A stretch of DNA of 64,000 nt from Membranipora membranacea (Eukaryota > Bryozoa > Gymnolaemata > Cheilostomatida > Membraniporidae). The translations under genes and the position numbers were made by a program. The stretch lies in NCBI GenBank assembly GCA_914767715.1, contig OU612074.1, positions 8,325,501-8,389,500 of the forward strand, given 5' to 3'. Of this stretch, positions 13,401-26,400 are shown in pieces (positions within the stretch are counted from its first letter, which is position 1; every line of letters starts with the position of its first letter). A model generated the notes under the pieces. It did not search any database and was not told where the DNA came from. It saw only the letters and a program-made list of their open reading frames with translations.

Positions 13401-16400
13401 AAAAATTAAATCTCTGTCGCAATCATACCTAACTCCGACCAGTTCAAGCCCCCAAGGACCTTATTTGAAATCCAGAATATGGAGATCCTCGGATAACCTG
13501 GTGGCTAATTAAGCTGACTTTAAATTTTCAAAAATATACCAAGGGTGGGTATCATGGTTTTTTTTCGCTCGGGTCAAAAAATAGATTTGCTTCCAACCTA
13601 CCTCATAAGGAGGAGCAACTCCTGCTTGTCTCAAATCTGAAATCCGTTTGGCTCTGTGGGTCTCCGTTCTCCGTCAGCGCCAACTTTAACGACGTCCACT
13701 TTCACACTAAAAAAACATGCCAAACGGCAGCAGTAAAAAATTAAATCTCTGTCGCAATCATACCTAACTCCGACCAGTTCAAGCCCCCAAGGACCTTATT
13801 TGAAATCCAGAATATGGAGATCCTCGGATAACCTGGTGGCTAATTAAGCTGACTTTAAATTTTCAAAAATATACCAAGGGTGGGTATCATGGTTTTTTTT
13901 CGCTCGGGTCAAAAAATAGATTTGCTTCCAACCTACCTCATAAGGAGGAGCAACTCCTGCTTGTCTTAAATCTGAAATCCGTTTGGCTCTGTGGGTCTCC
14001 GTTCTCCGTCAGCGCCAACTTTAACGACGTCCACTTTCACACTAAAAAAACATGCCAAACGGCAGCAGTAAAAAATTAAATCTCTGTCGCAATCATACCT
14101 AACTCCGACCAGTTCAAGCCCCCAAGGACCTTATTTGAAATCCAGAATATGGAGATCCTCGGATAACCTGGTGGCTAATTAAGCTGACTTTAAATTTTCA
14201 AAAATATACCAAGGGTGGGTATCATGGTTTTTTTTCGCTCGGGTCAAAAAATAGATTTGCTTCCAACCTACCTCATAAGGAGGAGCAACTCCTGCTTGTC
14301 TTAAATCTGAAATCCGTTTGGCTCTGTGGGTCTCCGTTCTCCGTCAGCGCCAACTTTAACGACGTCCACTTTCACACTAAAAAAACATGCCAAACGGCAG
14401 CAGTAAAAAATTAAATCTCTGTCGCAATCATACCTAACTCCGACCAGTTCAAGCCCCCAAGGACCTTATTTAAAATCCAGAATATGGAGATCCTCGGATA
14501 ACCTGGTGGCTAATTAAGCTGACTTTAAATTTTCAAAAATATACCAAGGGTGGGTATCATGGTTTTTTTTTCGCTCGGGTCAAAAAATAGATTTGCTTCC
14601 AACCTACCTCATAAGGAGGAGCAACTCCTGCTTGTCTCAAATCTGAAATCCGTTTGGCTCTGTGGGTCTCCGTTCTCCGTCAGCGCCAACTTTAACGACG
14701 TCCACTTTCACACTAAAAAAACATGCCAAACGGCAGCAGTAAAAAATTAAATCTCTGTCGCAATCATACCTAACTCCGACCAGTTCAAGCCCCCAAGGAC
14801 CTTATTTGAAATCCAGAATATGGAGATCCTCGGATAACCTGGTGGCTAATTAAGCTGACTTTGAATTTTCAAAAATATACCAAGGGTGGGTATCATGGTT
14901 TTTTTTCGCTCGGGTCAAAAAATAGATTTGCTTCCAACCTACCTCATAAGGAGGAGCAACTCCTGCTTGTCTCAAATCTGAAATCCGTTTGGCTCTGTGG
15001 GTCTCCGTTCTCCGTCAGCGCCAACTTTAACGACGTCCACTTTCACACTAAAAAACATGCCAAACGGCAGCAGTAAAAAATTAAATCTCTGTCGCAATCA
15101 TACCTTACTCCGACCAGTTCAAGCCCCCAAGGACCTTATTTGAAATCCAGAATATGGAGATCCTCGGATAACCTGGTGGCTAATTAAGCTGACTTTAAAT
15201 TTTCAAAAATATACCAAGGGTGGGTATCATGGTTTTTTTTCGCTCGGGTCAAAAAATAGATTTGCTTCCAACCTACCTCATAAGGAGGAGCAACTCCTGC
15301 TTGTCTCAAATCTGAAATCCGTTTGGCTCTGTGGGTCTCCGTTCTCCGTCAGCGCCAACTTTAACGACGTCCACTTTCACACTAAAAAAACATGCCAAAC
15401 GGCAGCAGTAAAAAATTAAATCTCTGTCGCAACCATACCTAACTCCGACCAGTTCAAGCCCCCAAGGACCTTATTTGAAATCCAGAATATGGAGATCCTC
15501 GGATAACCTGGTGGCTAATTAAGCTGACTTTAAATTTTCAAAAATATACCAAGGGTGGGTATCATGGTTTTTTTTTCGCTCGGGTCAAAAAATAGATTTG
15601 CTTCCAACCTACCTCATAAGGAGGAGCAACTCCTGCTTGTCTCAAATCTGAAATCCGTTTGGCTCTGTGGGTCTCCGTTCTCCGTCAGCGCCAACTTTAA
15701 CGACGTCCACTTTCACACTAAAAAAACATGCCAAACGGCAGCAGTAAAAAATTAAATCTCTGTCGCAATCATACCTAACTCCGACCAGTTCAAGCCCCCA
15801 AGGACCTTACTTGAAATCCAGAATATGGAGATCCTCGGATAACCTGGTGGCTAATTAAGCTGACTTTAAATTTTCAAAAATATACCAAGGGTGGGTATCA
15901 TGGTTTTTTTTCGCTCGGGTCAAAAAATAGATTTGCTTCCAACCTACCTCATAAGGAGGAGCAACTCCTGCTTGTCTCAAATCTGAAATCCGTTTGGCTC
16001 TGTGGGTCTCCGTTCTCCGTCAGCGCCAACTTTAACGACGTCCACTTTCACACTAAAAAAACATGCCACACGGCAGCAGTAAAAAATTAAATCTCTGTCG
16101 CAATCATACCTAACTCCGACCAGTTCAAGCCCCCAAGGACCTTATTTGAAATCCAGAATATGGAGATCCTCGGATAACCTGGTGGCTAATTAAGCTGACT
16201 TTAAATTTTCAAAAATATACCAAGGGTGGGTATCATGGTTTTTTTTCGCTCGGGTCAAAAAATAGATTTGCTTCCAACCTACCTCATAAGGAGGAGCAAC
16301 TCCTGCTTGTCTCAAATCTGAAATCCGTTTGGCTCTGTGGGTCTCCGTTCTCCGTCAGCGCCAACTTTAACGACGTCCACTTTCACACTAAAAAAACATG

Positions 16401-19400
16401 CCAAACGGCAGCAGTAAAAAATTAAATCTCTGTCGCAATCATACCTAACTCCGACCAGTTCAAGCCCCCAAGGACCTTATTTGAAATCCAGAATATGGAG
16501 ATCCTCGGATAACCTGGTGGCTAATTAAGCTGACTTTAAATTTTCAAAAATATACCAAGGGTGGGTATCATGGTTTTTTTTCGCTCGGGTCAAAAAATAG
16601 ATTTGCTTCCAACCTACCTCATATGGAGGAGCAACTCCTGCTTGTCTCAAATCTGAAATCCGTTTGGCTCTGTGGGTCTCCGTTCTCCGTCAGCGCCAAC
16701 TTTAACGACGTCCACTTTCACACTAAAAAAACATGCCAAACGGCAGCAGTAAAAAATTAAATCTCTGTCGCAATCATACCTAACTCCGACCAGTTCAAGC
16801 CCCCAAGGACCTTATTTGAAATCCAGAATATGGAGATCCTCGGATAACCTGGTGGCTAATTAAGCTGACTTTAAATTTTCAAAAATATACCAAGGGTGGG
16901 TATCATGGTTTTTTTTTCGCTCGGGTCAAAAAATAGATTTGCTTCCAACCTACCTCATAAGGAGGAGCAACTCCTGCTTGTCTCAAATCTGAAATCCGTT
17001 TGGCTCTGTGGGTCTCCGTTCTCCGTCAGCGCCAACTTTAACGACGTCCACTGTCACACTAAAAAAACATGCCAAACGGCAGCAGTAAAAAATTAAATCT
17101 CTGTCGCAATCATACCTAACTCCGACCAGTTCAAGCCCCCAAGGACCTTATTTGAAATCCAGAATATGGAGATCCTCGGATAACCTGGTGGCTAATTAAG
17201 CTGACTTTAAATTTTCAAAAATATACCAAGGGTGGGTATCATGGTTTTTTTTTCGCTCGGGTCAAAAAATAGATTTGCTTCCAACCTACCTCATAAGGAG
17301 GAGCAACTCCTGCTTGTCTCAAATCTGAAATCCGTTTGGCTCTGTGGGTCTCCGTTCTCCGTCAGCGCCAACTTTAACGACGTCCACTTTCACACTAAAA
17401 AAACATGCCAAACGGCAGCAGTAAAAAATTAAATCTCTGTCGCAATCATACCTAACTCCGACCAGTTCAAGCCCCCAAGGACCTTATTTGAAATCCAGAA
17501 TATGGAGATCCTCGGATAAGCTGGTGGCTAATTAAGCTGACTTTAAATTTTCAAAAATATACCAAGGGTGGGTATCATGGTTTTTTTTCGCTCGGGTCAA
17601 AAAATAGATTTGCTTCCAACCTACCCCATAAGGAGGAGCAACTCCTGCTTGTCTCAAATCTGAAATCCGTTTGGCTCTGTGGGTCTCCGTTCTCCGTCAG
17701 CGCCAACTTTAACGACGTCCACTTTCACACTAAAAAAACATGCCAAACGGCAGCAGTAAAAAATTAAATCTCTGTCGCAATCATACCTAACTCCGACCAG
17801 TTCAAGCCCCCAAGGACCTTATTTGAAATCCAGAATATGGAGATCCTCGGATAAGCTGGTGGCTAATTAAGCTGACTTTAAATTTTCAAAAATATACCAA
17901 GGGTGGGTATCATGGTTTTTTTTCGCTCGGGTCAAAAAATAGATTTGCTTCCAACCTACCTCATAAGGAGGAGCAACTCCTGCTTGTCTCAAATCTGAAA
18001 TCCGTTTGGCTCTGTGGGTCTCCGTTCTCCGTCAGCGCCAACTTTAACGACGTCCACTTTCACACTAAAAAAACATGCCAAACGGCAGCAGTAAAAAATT
18101 AAATCTCTGTCGCAATCATACCTAACTCCGACCAGTTCAAGCCCCCAAGGACCTTATTTGAAATCCAGAATATGGAGATCCTCGGATAACCTGGTGGCTA
18201 ATTAAGCTGACTTTAAATTTTCAAAAATATACCAAGGGTGGGTATCATGGTTTTTTTTCGCTCGGGTCAAAAAATAGATTTGCTTCCAACCTACCTCATA
18301 AGGAGGAGCAACTCTTGCTTGTCTCAAATCTGAAATCCGTTTGGCTCTGTGGGTCTCCGTTCTCCGTCAGCGCCAACTTTAACGACGTCCACTTTCACAC
18401 TAAAAAAACATGCCAAACGGCAGCAGTAAAAAATTAAATCTCTGTCGCAATCATACCTAACTCCGACCAGTTCAAGCCCCAAGGACCTTATTTGAAATCC
18501 AGAATATGGAGATCCTCGGATAACCTGGTGGCTAATTAAGCTGACTTTAAATTTTCAAAAATATACCAAGGGTGGGTATCATGGTTTTTTTTTCGCTCGG
18601 GTCAAAAAATAGATTTGCTTCCAACCTACCTCATAAGGAGGAGCAACTCCTGCTTGTCTCAAATCTGAAATCCGTTTGGCTCTGTGGGTCTCCGTTCTCC
18701 GTCAGCGCCACCTTTAACGACGTCCACTTTCACACTAAAAAAACATGCCAAACGGCAGCAGTAAAAAATTAAATCTCTGTCGCAATCATACCTAACTCCG
18801 ACCAGTTCAAGCCCCCAAGGACCTTATTTGAAATCCAGAATATGGAGATCCTCGGATAACCTGGTGGCTAATTAAGCTGACTTTAAATTTTCAAAAATAT
18901 ACCAAGGGTGGGTATCATGGTTTTTTTTCGCTCGGGTCAAAAAATAGATTTGCTTCCAACCTACCTCATAAGGAGGAGCAACTCTTGCTTGTCTCAAATC
19001 TGAAATCCGTTTGGCTCTGTGGGTCTCCGTTCTCCGTCAGCGCCAACTTTAACGACGTCCACTTTCACACTAAAAAAACATGCCAAACGGCAGCAGTAAA
19101 AAATTAAATCTCTGTCGCAATCATACCTAACTCCGACCAGTTCAAGCCCCAAGGACCTTATTTGAAATCCAGAATATGGAGATCCTCGGATAACCTGGTG
19201 GCTAATTAAGCTGACTTTAAATTTTCAAAAATATACCAAGGGTGGGTATCATGGTTTTTTTTTCGCTCGGGTCAAAAAATAGATTTGCTTCCAACCTACC
19301 TCATAAGGAGGAGCAACTCCTGCTTGTCTCAAATCTGAAATCCGTTTGGCTCTGTGGGTCTCCGTTCTCCGTCAGCGCCAACTTTAACGACGTCCACTTT

Positions 19401-20440
19401 CACACTAAAAAAACATGCCAAACGGCAGCAGTAAAAAATTAAATCTCTGTCGCAATCATACCTAACTCCGACCAGTTCAAGCCCCCAAGGACCTTATTTG
19501 AAATCCAGAATATGGAGATCCTCGGATAAGCTGGTGGCTAATTAAGCTGACTTTACATTTTCAAAAATATACCAAGGGTGGGTATCATGGCTTTTTTTCG
19601 CTCGGGTCAAAAAATAGATTTGCTTCCAACCTACCTCATAAGGAGGAGCAACTCCTGCTTGTCTCAAATCTGAAATCCGTTTGGCTCTGTGGGTCTCCGT
19701 TCTCCGTCAGCGCCAACTTTAACGACGTCCACTTTCACACTAAAAAAACATGCCAAACGGCAGCAGTAAAAAATTAAATCTCTGTCGCAATCATACCTAA
19801 CTCCGACCAGTTCAAGCCCCCAAGGACCTTATTTGAAATCCAGAATATGGAGATCCTCGGATAACCTGGTGGCTAATTAAGCTGACTTTAAATTTTCAAC
19901 AATATACCAAGGGTGGGTATCATGGTTTTTTTTCGCTCGGGTCAAAAAATAGATTTGCTTCCAACCTACCTCATAAGGAGGAGCAACTCCTGCTTGTCTC
20001 AAATCTGAAATCCGTTTGGCTCTGTGGGTCTCCGTTCTCCGTCAGCGCCAACTTTAACGACGTCCACTTTCACACTAAAAAAACATGCCAAACGGCAGCA
20101 GTAAAAAATTAAATCTCTGTCGCAATCATACCTAACTCCGACCAGTTCAAGCCCCCAAGGACCTTATTTGAAATCCAGAATATGGAGATCCTCGGATAAC
20201 CTGGTGGCTAATTAAGCTGACTTTAAATTTTCAAAAATATACCAAGGGTGGGTATCATGGTTTTTTTTTCGCTCGGGTCAAAAAATAGATTTGCTTCCAA
20301 CCTACCTCATAAGGAGGAGCAACTCCTGCTTGTCTCAAATCTGAAATCCGTTTGGCTCTGTGGGTCTCCGTTCTCCGTCAGCGCCAACTTTAACGTTGCC
20401 ACTTTCACACTAAAAAAACATGCCAAACGGCAGCAGTAAA
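7400..20440 (+). repeat. Further monomer block duplicated ~11 kb apart
   Basis: A block around 7.4-9.4 kb recurs around 18.8-20.4 kb. The ACATTTTC variant lies at 8156 and 19555 (shift 11399 bp). The distinctive AACGTTGCCACTTTC monomer begins at about 9185 and 20248 (shift 11063 bp), again one monomer less. The pair of variants GCAACTCTTGC plus a lost C after TTCAAG recurs near 7.6, 18.3, 19.0 and 21.3 kb, so a two-monomer unit was copied several times. The interval covers both copies. Confidence 0.75.
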
Positions 20441-23400
20441 AAATTAAATCTCTGTCGCAATCATACCTAACTCTGACCAGTTCAAGCCCCCAAGGACCTT
20501 ATTTGAAATCCAGAATATGGAGATCCTCGGATAACCTGGTGGCTAATTAAGCTGACTTTAAATTTTCAAAAATATACCAAGGGTGGGTATCATGGTTTTT
20601 TTTCGCTCGGGTCAAAAAATAGATTTGCTTCCAACCTACCTCATAAGGAGGAGCAACTCCTGCTTGTCTCAAATCTGAAATCCGTTTGGCTCTGTGGGTC
20701 TCCGTTCTCCGTCAGCGCCAACTTTAACGACGTCCACTTTCACACTAAAAAAACATGCCAAACGGCAGCAGTAAAAAATTAAATCTCTGTCGCAATCATA
20801 CCTAACTCCGACCAGTTCAAGCCCCCAAGGACCTTATTTGAAATCCAGAATATGGAGATCCTCGGATAACCTGGTGGCTAATTAAGCTGACTTTAAATTT
20901 TCAAAAATATACCAAGGGTGGGTATCATGGTTTTTTTTCGCTCGGGTCAAAAAATAGATTTGCTTCCAACCTACCTCATAAGGAGGAGCAACTCCTGCTT
21001 GTCTCAAATCTGAAATCCGTTTGGCTCTGTGGGTCTCCGTTCTCCGTCAGCGCCAACTTTAACGACGTCCACTTTCACACTAAAAAAACATGCCAAACGG
21101 CAGCAGTAAAAAATTAAATCTCTGTCGCAACCATACCTAACTCCGACCAGTTCAAGCCCCCAAGGACCTTATTTGAAATCCAGAATATGGAGATCCTCGG
21201 ATAACCTGGTGGCTAATTAAGCTGACTTTAAATTTTCAAAAATATACCAAGGGTGGGTATCATGGTTTTTTTTCGCTCGGGTCAAAAAATAGATTTGCTT
21301 CCAACCTACCTCATAAGGAGGAGCAACTCTTGCTTGTCTCAAATCTGAAATCCGTTTGGCTCTGTGGGTCTCCGTTCTCCGTCAGCGCCAACTTTAACGA
21401 CGTCCACTTTCACACTAAAAAAACATGCCAAACGGCAGCAGTAAAAAATTAAATCTCTGTCGCAATCATACCTAACTCCGACCAGTTCAAGCCCCAAGGA
21501 CCTTATTTGAAATCCAGAATATGGAGATCCTCGGATAACCTGGTGGCTAATTAAGCTGACTTTAAATTTTCAAAAATATACCAAGGGTGGGTATCATGGT
21601 TTTTTTTTTCGCTCGGGTCAAAAAATAGATTTGCTTCCAACCTACCTCATAAGGAGGAGCAACTCCTGCTTGTCTCAAATCTGAAATCCGTTTGGCTCTG
21701 TGGGTCTCCGTTCTCCGTCAGCGCCAACTTTAACGACGTCCACTTTCACACTAAAAAAACATGCCAAACGGCAGCAGTAAAAAATTAAATCTCTGTCGCA
21801 ATCATACCTAACTCCGACCAGTTCAAGCCCCCAAGGACCTTATTTGAAATCCAGAATATGGAGATCCTCGGATAAGCTGGTGGCTAATTAAGCTGACTTT
21901 ACATTTTCAAAAATATACCAAGGGTGGGTATCATGGCTTTTTTTCGCTCGGGTCAAAAAATAGATTTGCTTCCAACCTACCTCATAAGGAGGAGCAACTC
22001 CTGCTTGTCTCAAATCTGAAATCCGTTTGGCTCTGTGGGTCTCCGTTCTCCGTCAGCGCCAACTTTAACGACGTCCACTTTCACACTAAAAAAACATGCC
22101 AAACGGCAGCAGTAAAAAATTAAATCTCTGTCGCAATCATACCTAACTCCGACCAGTTCAAGCCCCCAAGGACCTTATTTGAAATCCAGAATATGGAGAT
22201 CCTCGGATAACCTGGTGGCTAATTAAGCTGACTTTAAATTTTCAACAATATACCAAGGGTGGGTATCATGGTTTTTTTTCGCTCGGGTCAAAAAATAGAT
22301 TTGCTTCCAACCTACCTCATAAGGAGGAGCAACTCCTGCTTGTCTCAAATCTGAAATCCGTTTGGCTCTGTGGGTCTCCGTTCTCCGTCAGCGCCAACTT
22401 TAACGACGTCCACTTTCACACTAAAAAAACATGCCAAACGGCAGCAGTAAAAAATTAAATCTCTGTCGCAATCATACCTAACTCCGACCAGTTCAAGCCC
22501 CCAAGGACCTTATTTGAAATCCAGAATATGGAGATCCTCGGATAACCTGGTGGCTAATTAAGCTGACTTTTAATTTTCAAAAATATACCAAGGGTGGGTA
22601 TCATGGTTTTTTTTCGCTCGGGTCAAAAAATAGATTTGCTTCCAACCTACCTCATAAGGAGGAGCAACTCCTGCTTGTCTCAAATCTGAAATCCGTTTGG
22701 CTCTGTGGGTCTCCGTTCTCCGTCAGCGCCAACTTTAACGACGTCCACTTTCACACTAAAAAAACATGCCAAACGGCAGCAGTAAAAAATTAAATCTCTG
22801 TCGCAATCATACCTAACTCCGACCAGTTCAAGCCCCCAAGGACCTTATTTGAAATCCAGAATATGGAGATCCTCGGATAACCTGGTGGCTAATTAAGCTG
22901 ACTTTAAATTTTCAAAAATATACCAAGGGTGGGTATCATGGTTTTTTTTCGCTCGGGTCAAAAAATAGATTTGCTTCCAACCTACCTCATAAGGAGGAGC
23001 AACTCCTGCTTGTCTCAAATCTGAAATCCGTTTGGCTCTGTGGGTCTCCGTTCTCCGTCAGCGCCAACTTTAACGACGTCCACTTTCACACTAAAAAAAC
23101 ATGCCAAACGGCAGCAGTAAAAAATTAAATCTCTGTCGCAATCATACCTAACTCCGACCAGTTCAAGCCCCCAAGGACCTTATTTGAAATCCAGAATATG
23201 GAGATTCTCGGATAACCTGGTGGCTAATTAAGCTGACTTTAAATTTTCAAAAATATACCAAGGGTGGGTATCATGGTTTTTTTTTCGCTCGGGTCAAAAA
23301 ATAGATTTGCTTCCAACCTACCTCATAAGGAGGAGCAACTCCTGCTTGTCTCAAATCTGAAATCCGTTTGGCTCTGTGGGTCTCCGTTCTCCGTCAGCGC

Positions 23401-26400
23401 CAACTTTAACGACGTCCACTTTCACACTAAAAAAACATGCCAAACGGCAGCAGTAAAAAATTAAATCTCTGTCGCAATCATACCTAACTCCGACCAGTTC
23501 AAGCCCCCAAGGACCTTATTTGAAATCCAGAATATGGAGATCCTCGGATAACCTGGTGGCTAATTAAGCTGACTTTAAATTTTCAAAAATATACCAAGGG
23601 TGGGTATCATGGTTTTTTTTTCGCTCGGGTCAAAAAATAGATTTGCTTCCAACCTACCTCATAAGGAGGAGCAACTCCTGCTTGTCTCAAATCTGAAATC
23701 CGTTTGGCTCTGTGGGTCTCCGTTCTCCGTCAGCGCCAACTTTAACGAGGTCCACTTTCACACTAAAAAAACATGCCAAACGGCAGCAGTAAAAAATTAA
23801 ATCTCTGTCGCAATCATACCTAACTCCGACCAGTTCAAGCCCCCAAGGACCTTATTTGAAATCCAGAATATGGAGATCCTCGGATAACCTGGTGGCTAAT
23901 TAAGCTGACTTTAAATTTTCAAAAATATACCAAGGGTGGGTATCATGGTTTTTTTTCGCTCGGGTCAAAAAATAGATTTGCTTCCAACCTACCTCATAAG
24001 GAGGAGCAACTCCTGCTTGTCTTAAATCTGAAATCCGTTTGGCTCTGTGGGTCTCCGTTCTCCGTCAGCGCCAACTTTAACGACGTCCACTTTCACACTA
24101 AAAAAACATGCCAAACGGCAGCAGTAAAAAATTAAATCTCTGTCGCAATCATACCTAACTCCGACCAGTTCAAGCCCCCAAGGACCTTATTTGAAATCCA
24201 GAATATCGAGATCCTCGGATAACCTGGTGGCTAATTAAGCTGACTTTAAATTTTCAAAAATATACCAAGGGTGGGTATCATGGCTTTTTTTCGCTCGGGT
24301 CAAAAAATAGATTTGCTTCCAACCTACCTCATAAGGAGGAGCAACTCCTGCTTGTCTCAAATCTGAAATCCGTTTGGCTCTGTGGGTCTCCGTTCTCCGT
24401 CAGCGCCAACTTTAACGACGTCCACTTTCACACTAAAAAAACATGCCAAACGGCAGCAGTAAAAAATTAAATCTCTGTCGCAATCATACCTAACTCCGAC
24501 CAGTTCAAGCCCCCAAGGACCTTATTTGAAATCCAGAATATGGAGATCCTCGGATAAGCTGGTGGCTAATTAAGCTGACTTTACATTTTCAAAAATATAC
24601 CAAGGGTGGGTATCATGGCTTTTTTTCGCTCGGGTCAAAAAATAGATTTGCTTCCAACCTACCTCATAAGGAGGAGCAACTCCTGCTTGTCTCAAATCTG
24701 AAATCCGTTTGGCTCTGTGGGTCTCCGTTCTCCGTCAGCGCCAACTTTAACGACGTCCACTGTCACACTAAAAAAACATGCCAAACGGCAGCAGTAAAAA
24801 ATTAAATCTCTGTCGCAATCATACCTAACTCCGACCAGTTCAAGCCCCCAAGGACCTTATTTGAAATCCAGAATATGGAGATCCTCGGATAACCTGGTGG
24901 CTAATTAAGCTGACTTTAAATTTTCAACAATATACCAAGGGTGGGTATCATGGTTTTTTTTCGCTCGGGTCAAAAAATAGATTTGCTTCCAACCTACCTC
25001 ATAAGGAGGAGCAACTCCTGCTTGTCTCAAATCTGAAATCCGTTTGGCTCTGTGGGTCTCCGTTCTCCGTCAGCGCCAACTTTAACGACGTCCACTTTCA
25101 CACTAAAAAAACATGCCAAACGGCAGCAGTAAAAAATTAAATCTCTGTCGCAATCATACCTAACTCCGACCAGTTCAAGCCCCCAAGGACCTTATTTGAA
25201 ATCCAGAATATGGAGATCCTCGGATAACCTGGTGGCTAATTAAGCTGACTTTTAATTTTCAAAAATATACCAAGGGTGGGTATCATGGTTTTTTTTCGCT
25301 CGGGTCAAAAAATAGATTTGCTTCCAACCTACCTCATAAGGAGGAGCAACTCCTGCTTGTCTCAAATCTGAAATCCGTTTGGCTCTGTGGGTCTCCGTTC
25401 TCCGTCAGCGCCAACTTTAACGACGTCCACTTTCACACTAAAAAAACATGCCAAACGGCAGCAGTAAAAAATTAAATCTCTGTCGCAATCATACCTAACT
25501 CCGACCAGTTCAAGCCCCCAAGGACCTTATTTGAAATCCAGAATATGGAGATCCTCGGATAACCTGGTGGCTAATTAAGCTGACTTTAAATTTTCAAAAA
25601 TATACCAAGGGTGGGTATCATGGTTTTTTTTCGCTCGGGTCAAAAAATAGATTTGCTTCCAACCTACCTCATAAGGAGGAGCAACTCCTGCTTGTCTCAA
25701 ATCTGAAATCCGTTTGGCTCTGTGGGTCTCCGTTCTCCGTCAGCGCCAACTTTAACGACGTCCACTTTCACACTAAAAAAACATGCCAAACGGCAGCAGT
25801 AAAAAATTAAATCTCTGTCGCAATCATACCTAACTCCGACCAGTTCAAGCCCCCAAGGACCTTATTTGAAATCCAGAATATGGAGATTCTCGGATAACCT
25901 GGTGGCTAATTAAGCTGACTTTAAATTTTCAAAAATATACCAAGGGTGGGTATCATGGTTTTTTTTTCGCTCGGGTCAAAAAATAGATTTGCTTCCAACC
26001 TACCTCATAAGGAGGAGCAACTCCTGCTTGTCTCAAATCTGAAATCCGTTTGGCTCTGTGGGTCTCCGTTCTCCGTCAGCGCCAACTTTAACGACGTCCA
26101 CTTTCACACTAAAAAAACATGCCAAACGGCAGCAGTAAAAAATTAAATCTCTGTCGCAATCATACCTAACTCCGACCAGTTCAAGCCCCCAAGGACCTTA
26201 TTTGAAATCCAGAATATGGAGATCCTCGGATAACCTGGTGGCTAATTAAGCTGACTTTAAATTTTCAAAAATATACCAAGGGTGGGTATCATGGTTTTTT
26301 TTTCGCTCGGGTCAAAAAATAGATTTGCTTCCAACCTACCTCATAAGGAGGAGCAACTCCTGCTTGTCTCAAATCTGAAATCCGTTTGGCTCTGTGGGTC